Shown here piece by piece: positions 13,801 to 13,874 of a DNA stretch of 13,874 nucleotides; the stretch's first letter is position 1, and the number at the start of each line of letters is the position of its first letter. The notes beneath the pieces are model-generated. The model did no database searches and was not told the DNA's origin. It saw only the letters and a program-made list of their open reading frames with translations. Source of the DNA: Brevundimonas vancanneytii (lineage in GTDB: Bacteria > Pseudomonadota > Alphaproteobacteria > Caulobacterales > Caulobacteraceae); assembly GCA_945874855.1 (NCBI GenBank), contig CAMCIP010000040.1:1-13874 (forward strand), read 5' to 3'. Both the position numbers and the translations under genes were made by a program.

Positions 13801-13874
13801 GCATCAGGGCAAACTGGGCTGCGACTTCGAGACCGCCGCCCTGCGCGTCTTCTCCAACGCCGAAGGGGCCTATG
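10808..13874 (+). CDS. bchH: Magnesium chelatase subunit H, 5' part (3' end outside window)
   Basis: BchH binds protoporphyrin IX and, with the BchI/BchD ATPase, inserts Mg2+, the first committed step of bacteriochlorophyll synthesis. The frame is open from ATG 10808 to the window edge, giving 1022 residues of a family length near 1200-1250. An N-terminal domain with VRVVIVTLDNHLAGAV (21-36) is followed by the CobN/Mg-chelatase core: VLFNFPPNAG, FEGGFAPTHAFSAFYRWI, HFGTHGALEFMPGKQ and NNPSEGMIAKRRS. A cysteine cluster C404-x2-C407-x3-C411-x12-C424 resembles the motif linked to the oxygen-sensitive iron-sulfur cluster reported for R. capsulatus BchH. GGAG at 10794-10797, ten bases before the ATG, supports this start, inside the last codons of bchB. 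No frameshift or stop is seen. bchL and bchM would be expected next. Confidence 0.97.
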   Translation, partial: MRNRTTAADHGAPAGPATPAVRVVIVTLDNHLAGAVAQAEAELRRTTPGLTIALHPASVWGSDPRALEACLADIAQGDLVIATMLFVHDHIQMVLPALTARKEACDAMVCAMSAAEVVKLTRMGRYRMDGSTKGPLAMLKKLRGNTKATGGAPGAQQMAMLRRLPKILAFIPGTAQDVRAYFLTLQYWLAGSTENMVSMVRFLVDRYADGERRALRGAMKAALPVEYPEIGVYHPRMAARLGESVEALPVPAGAGGTVGLVILRSYVLADDAAHYDGVIDAFEARGIRVIPAFANGLDARPAMDRLFMRDGRPVVDAIVNLTGFSLVGGPAYNDSASAAEALARFDVPYVSAHPLEFQSFQQWSAGTQGLLPLEATMMVSIPELDGGIAPMMFGGRTDGSGAPCTGCVRRCTFPGQDAKAMLPCPERAASLTARVERMIALRRTARADRRIAAVLFNFPPNAGAAGTAAQLSVWESLHRTLIRLSAEGYTVEVPATVEALRERLLEGNAARYGTDGAVHVRISADDHVRRERWLADIEAVWGPAPGASLSNGSSIFVLGARFGNVFVGLQPPFGVEGDPMRLMFEGGFAPTHAFSAFYRWIREDFEAHAILHFGTHGALEFMPGKQTALSEACWPDRLIGDLPNLYLYAANNPSEGMIAKRRSNATLVSYVTPPVSDAGLYKGLLDLKALLERWRGAGPEVAAERDALAPMIFDCAAALELDAGEGDDEARVTRLATGLIELEQTLIPNGLHVLGEAFTAGERVDLLLAVARGREGPQPGLAAVQALVDGADARTALGISGLDSDAAGLELFRHLHATNLALSTNPEMEALVSALDGGYVRPSPGGDLLRTPEMLPTGRNIHGFDPFRIPSAYAVADGMRQADRLLAKHRQETGTLPESLAIVLWGTDNLKSEGGPIAQAMGLMGARPRFDGYGRLCGAELMSLEELGRPRVDVVATVSGIFRDLLPLQMKMLADAAWLAASADEPVEQNFVRKRALEHQGKLGCDFETAALRVFSNAEGAY

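Noticed and set aside
9034..13804. Long minus-strand frames opposite bchB and bchH (for example 9034-10821, 10778-12388 and 12464-13804)
   Set aside because: They are Gly/Ala/Arg/Gln/His-rich with no motif, and lie antisense to unmistakable bchB and bchH. This is the usual effect of very high third-position GC.
1..13874. A previously undescribed defence, mobile or biosynthetic system
   Set aside because: Nearly all coding sequence belongs to known photosynthesis gene families in a known order. I saw no transposase, integrase, phage gene, toxin-antitoxin pair, CRISPR repeat or tRNA.

Overview
This window is the left-centre part of an alphaproteobacterial photosynthesis gene cluster for bacteriochlorophyll a. 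The DNA is very GC-rich (roughly 70% by eye) and gene-dense. The set bchG/bch2/bchP, ppsR/ppaA and bchFNBH has the order known from purple non-sulfur and aerobic anoxygenic phototrophic Alphaproteobacteria. tspO follows bchP where R. capsulatus has idi. I would guess an aerobic anoxygenic phototroph of the Caulobacterales (for example Brevundimonas) or Sphingomonadales type, but the sequence alone does not settle the genus.

Layout, left to right. The 3' end of a class I cytochrome c (plus strand) closes with a strong intrinsic terminator at 323-353. From 353 to 6966 everything lies on the minus strand and is read right to left: ppaA (aerR; cobalamin-binding regulator), ppsR (crtJ; PAS-PAS-HTH repressor), bchG (bacteriochlorophyll synthase), bch2 (PucC-type MFS protein), bchP (geranylgeranyl reductase), tspO, and a small three-helix membrane protein. 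The genes from bchG to the small protein are joined by 4- to 14-base overlaps or, at bchP/tspO, by a 13-codon mini-ORF. At 6967-7313 lies the only long gap, a divergent control region. Rightward from it run bchF, bchN, bchB and bchH, all overlapping; bchH leaves the window at base 13874 with about four fifths of a usual protein visible.

How the genes work together. BchH (with BchI/D elsewhere) inserts Mg into protoporphyrin. BchN and BchB (with BchL elsewhere) are the dark-operative protochlorophyllide reductase. BchF hydrates the 3-vinyl group. BchG attaches geranylgeraniol, BchP reduces it to phytol, and Bch2 is thought to handle pigment or light-harvesting assembly. PpsR and PpaA form the aerobic repressor/antirepressor pair. 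Palindromes of the PpsR type (TGT-N12-ACA) occur just where expected, before bchF and before bchG, and in both places a half-site doubles as a -35 element.

I find no mobile element, CRISPR array, tRNA or rRNA, and no sign of an unknown multi-gene system. The novelty is in details: a PpsR without the first regulatory cysteine, a compact two-site operator before bchF, a bchG promoter that predicts a nearly leaderless mRNA, a mini-ORF relay between bchP and tspO, an N-terminally extended BchF, and an unrecognised small membrane protein coupled to TspO.
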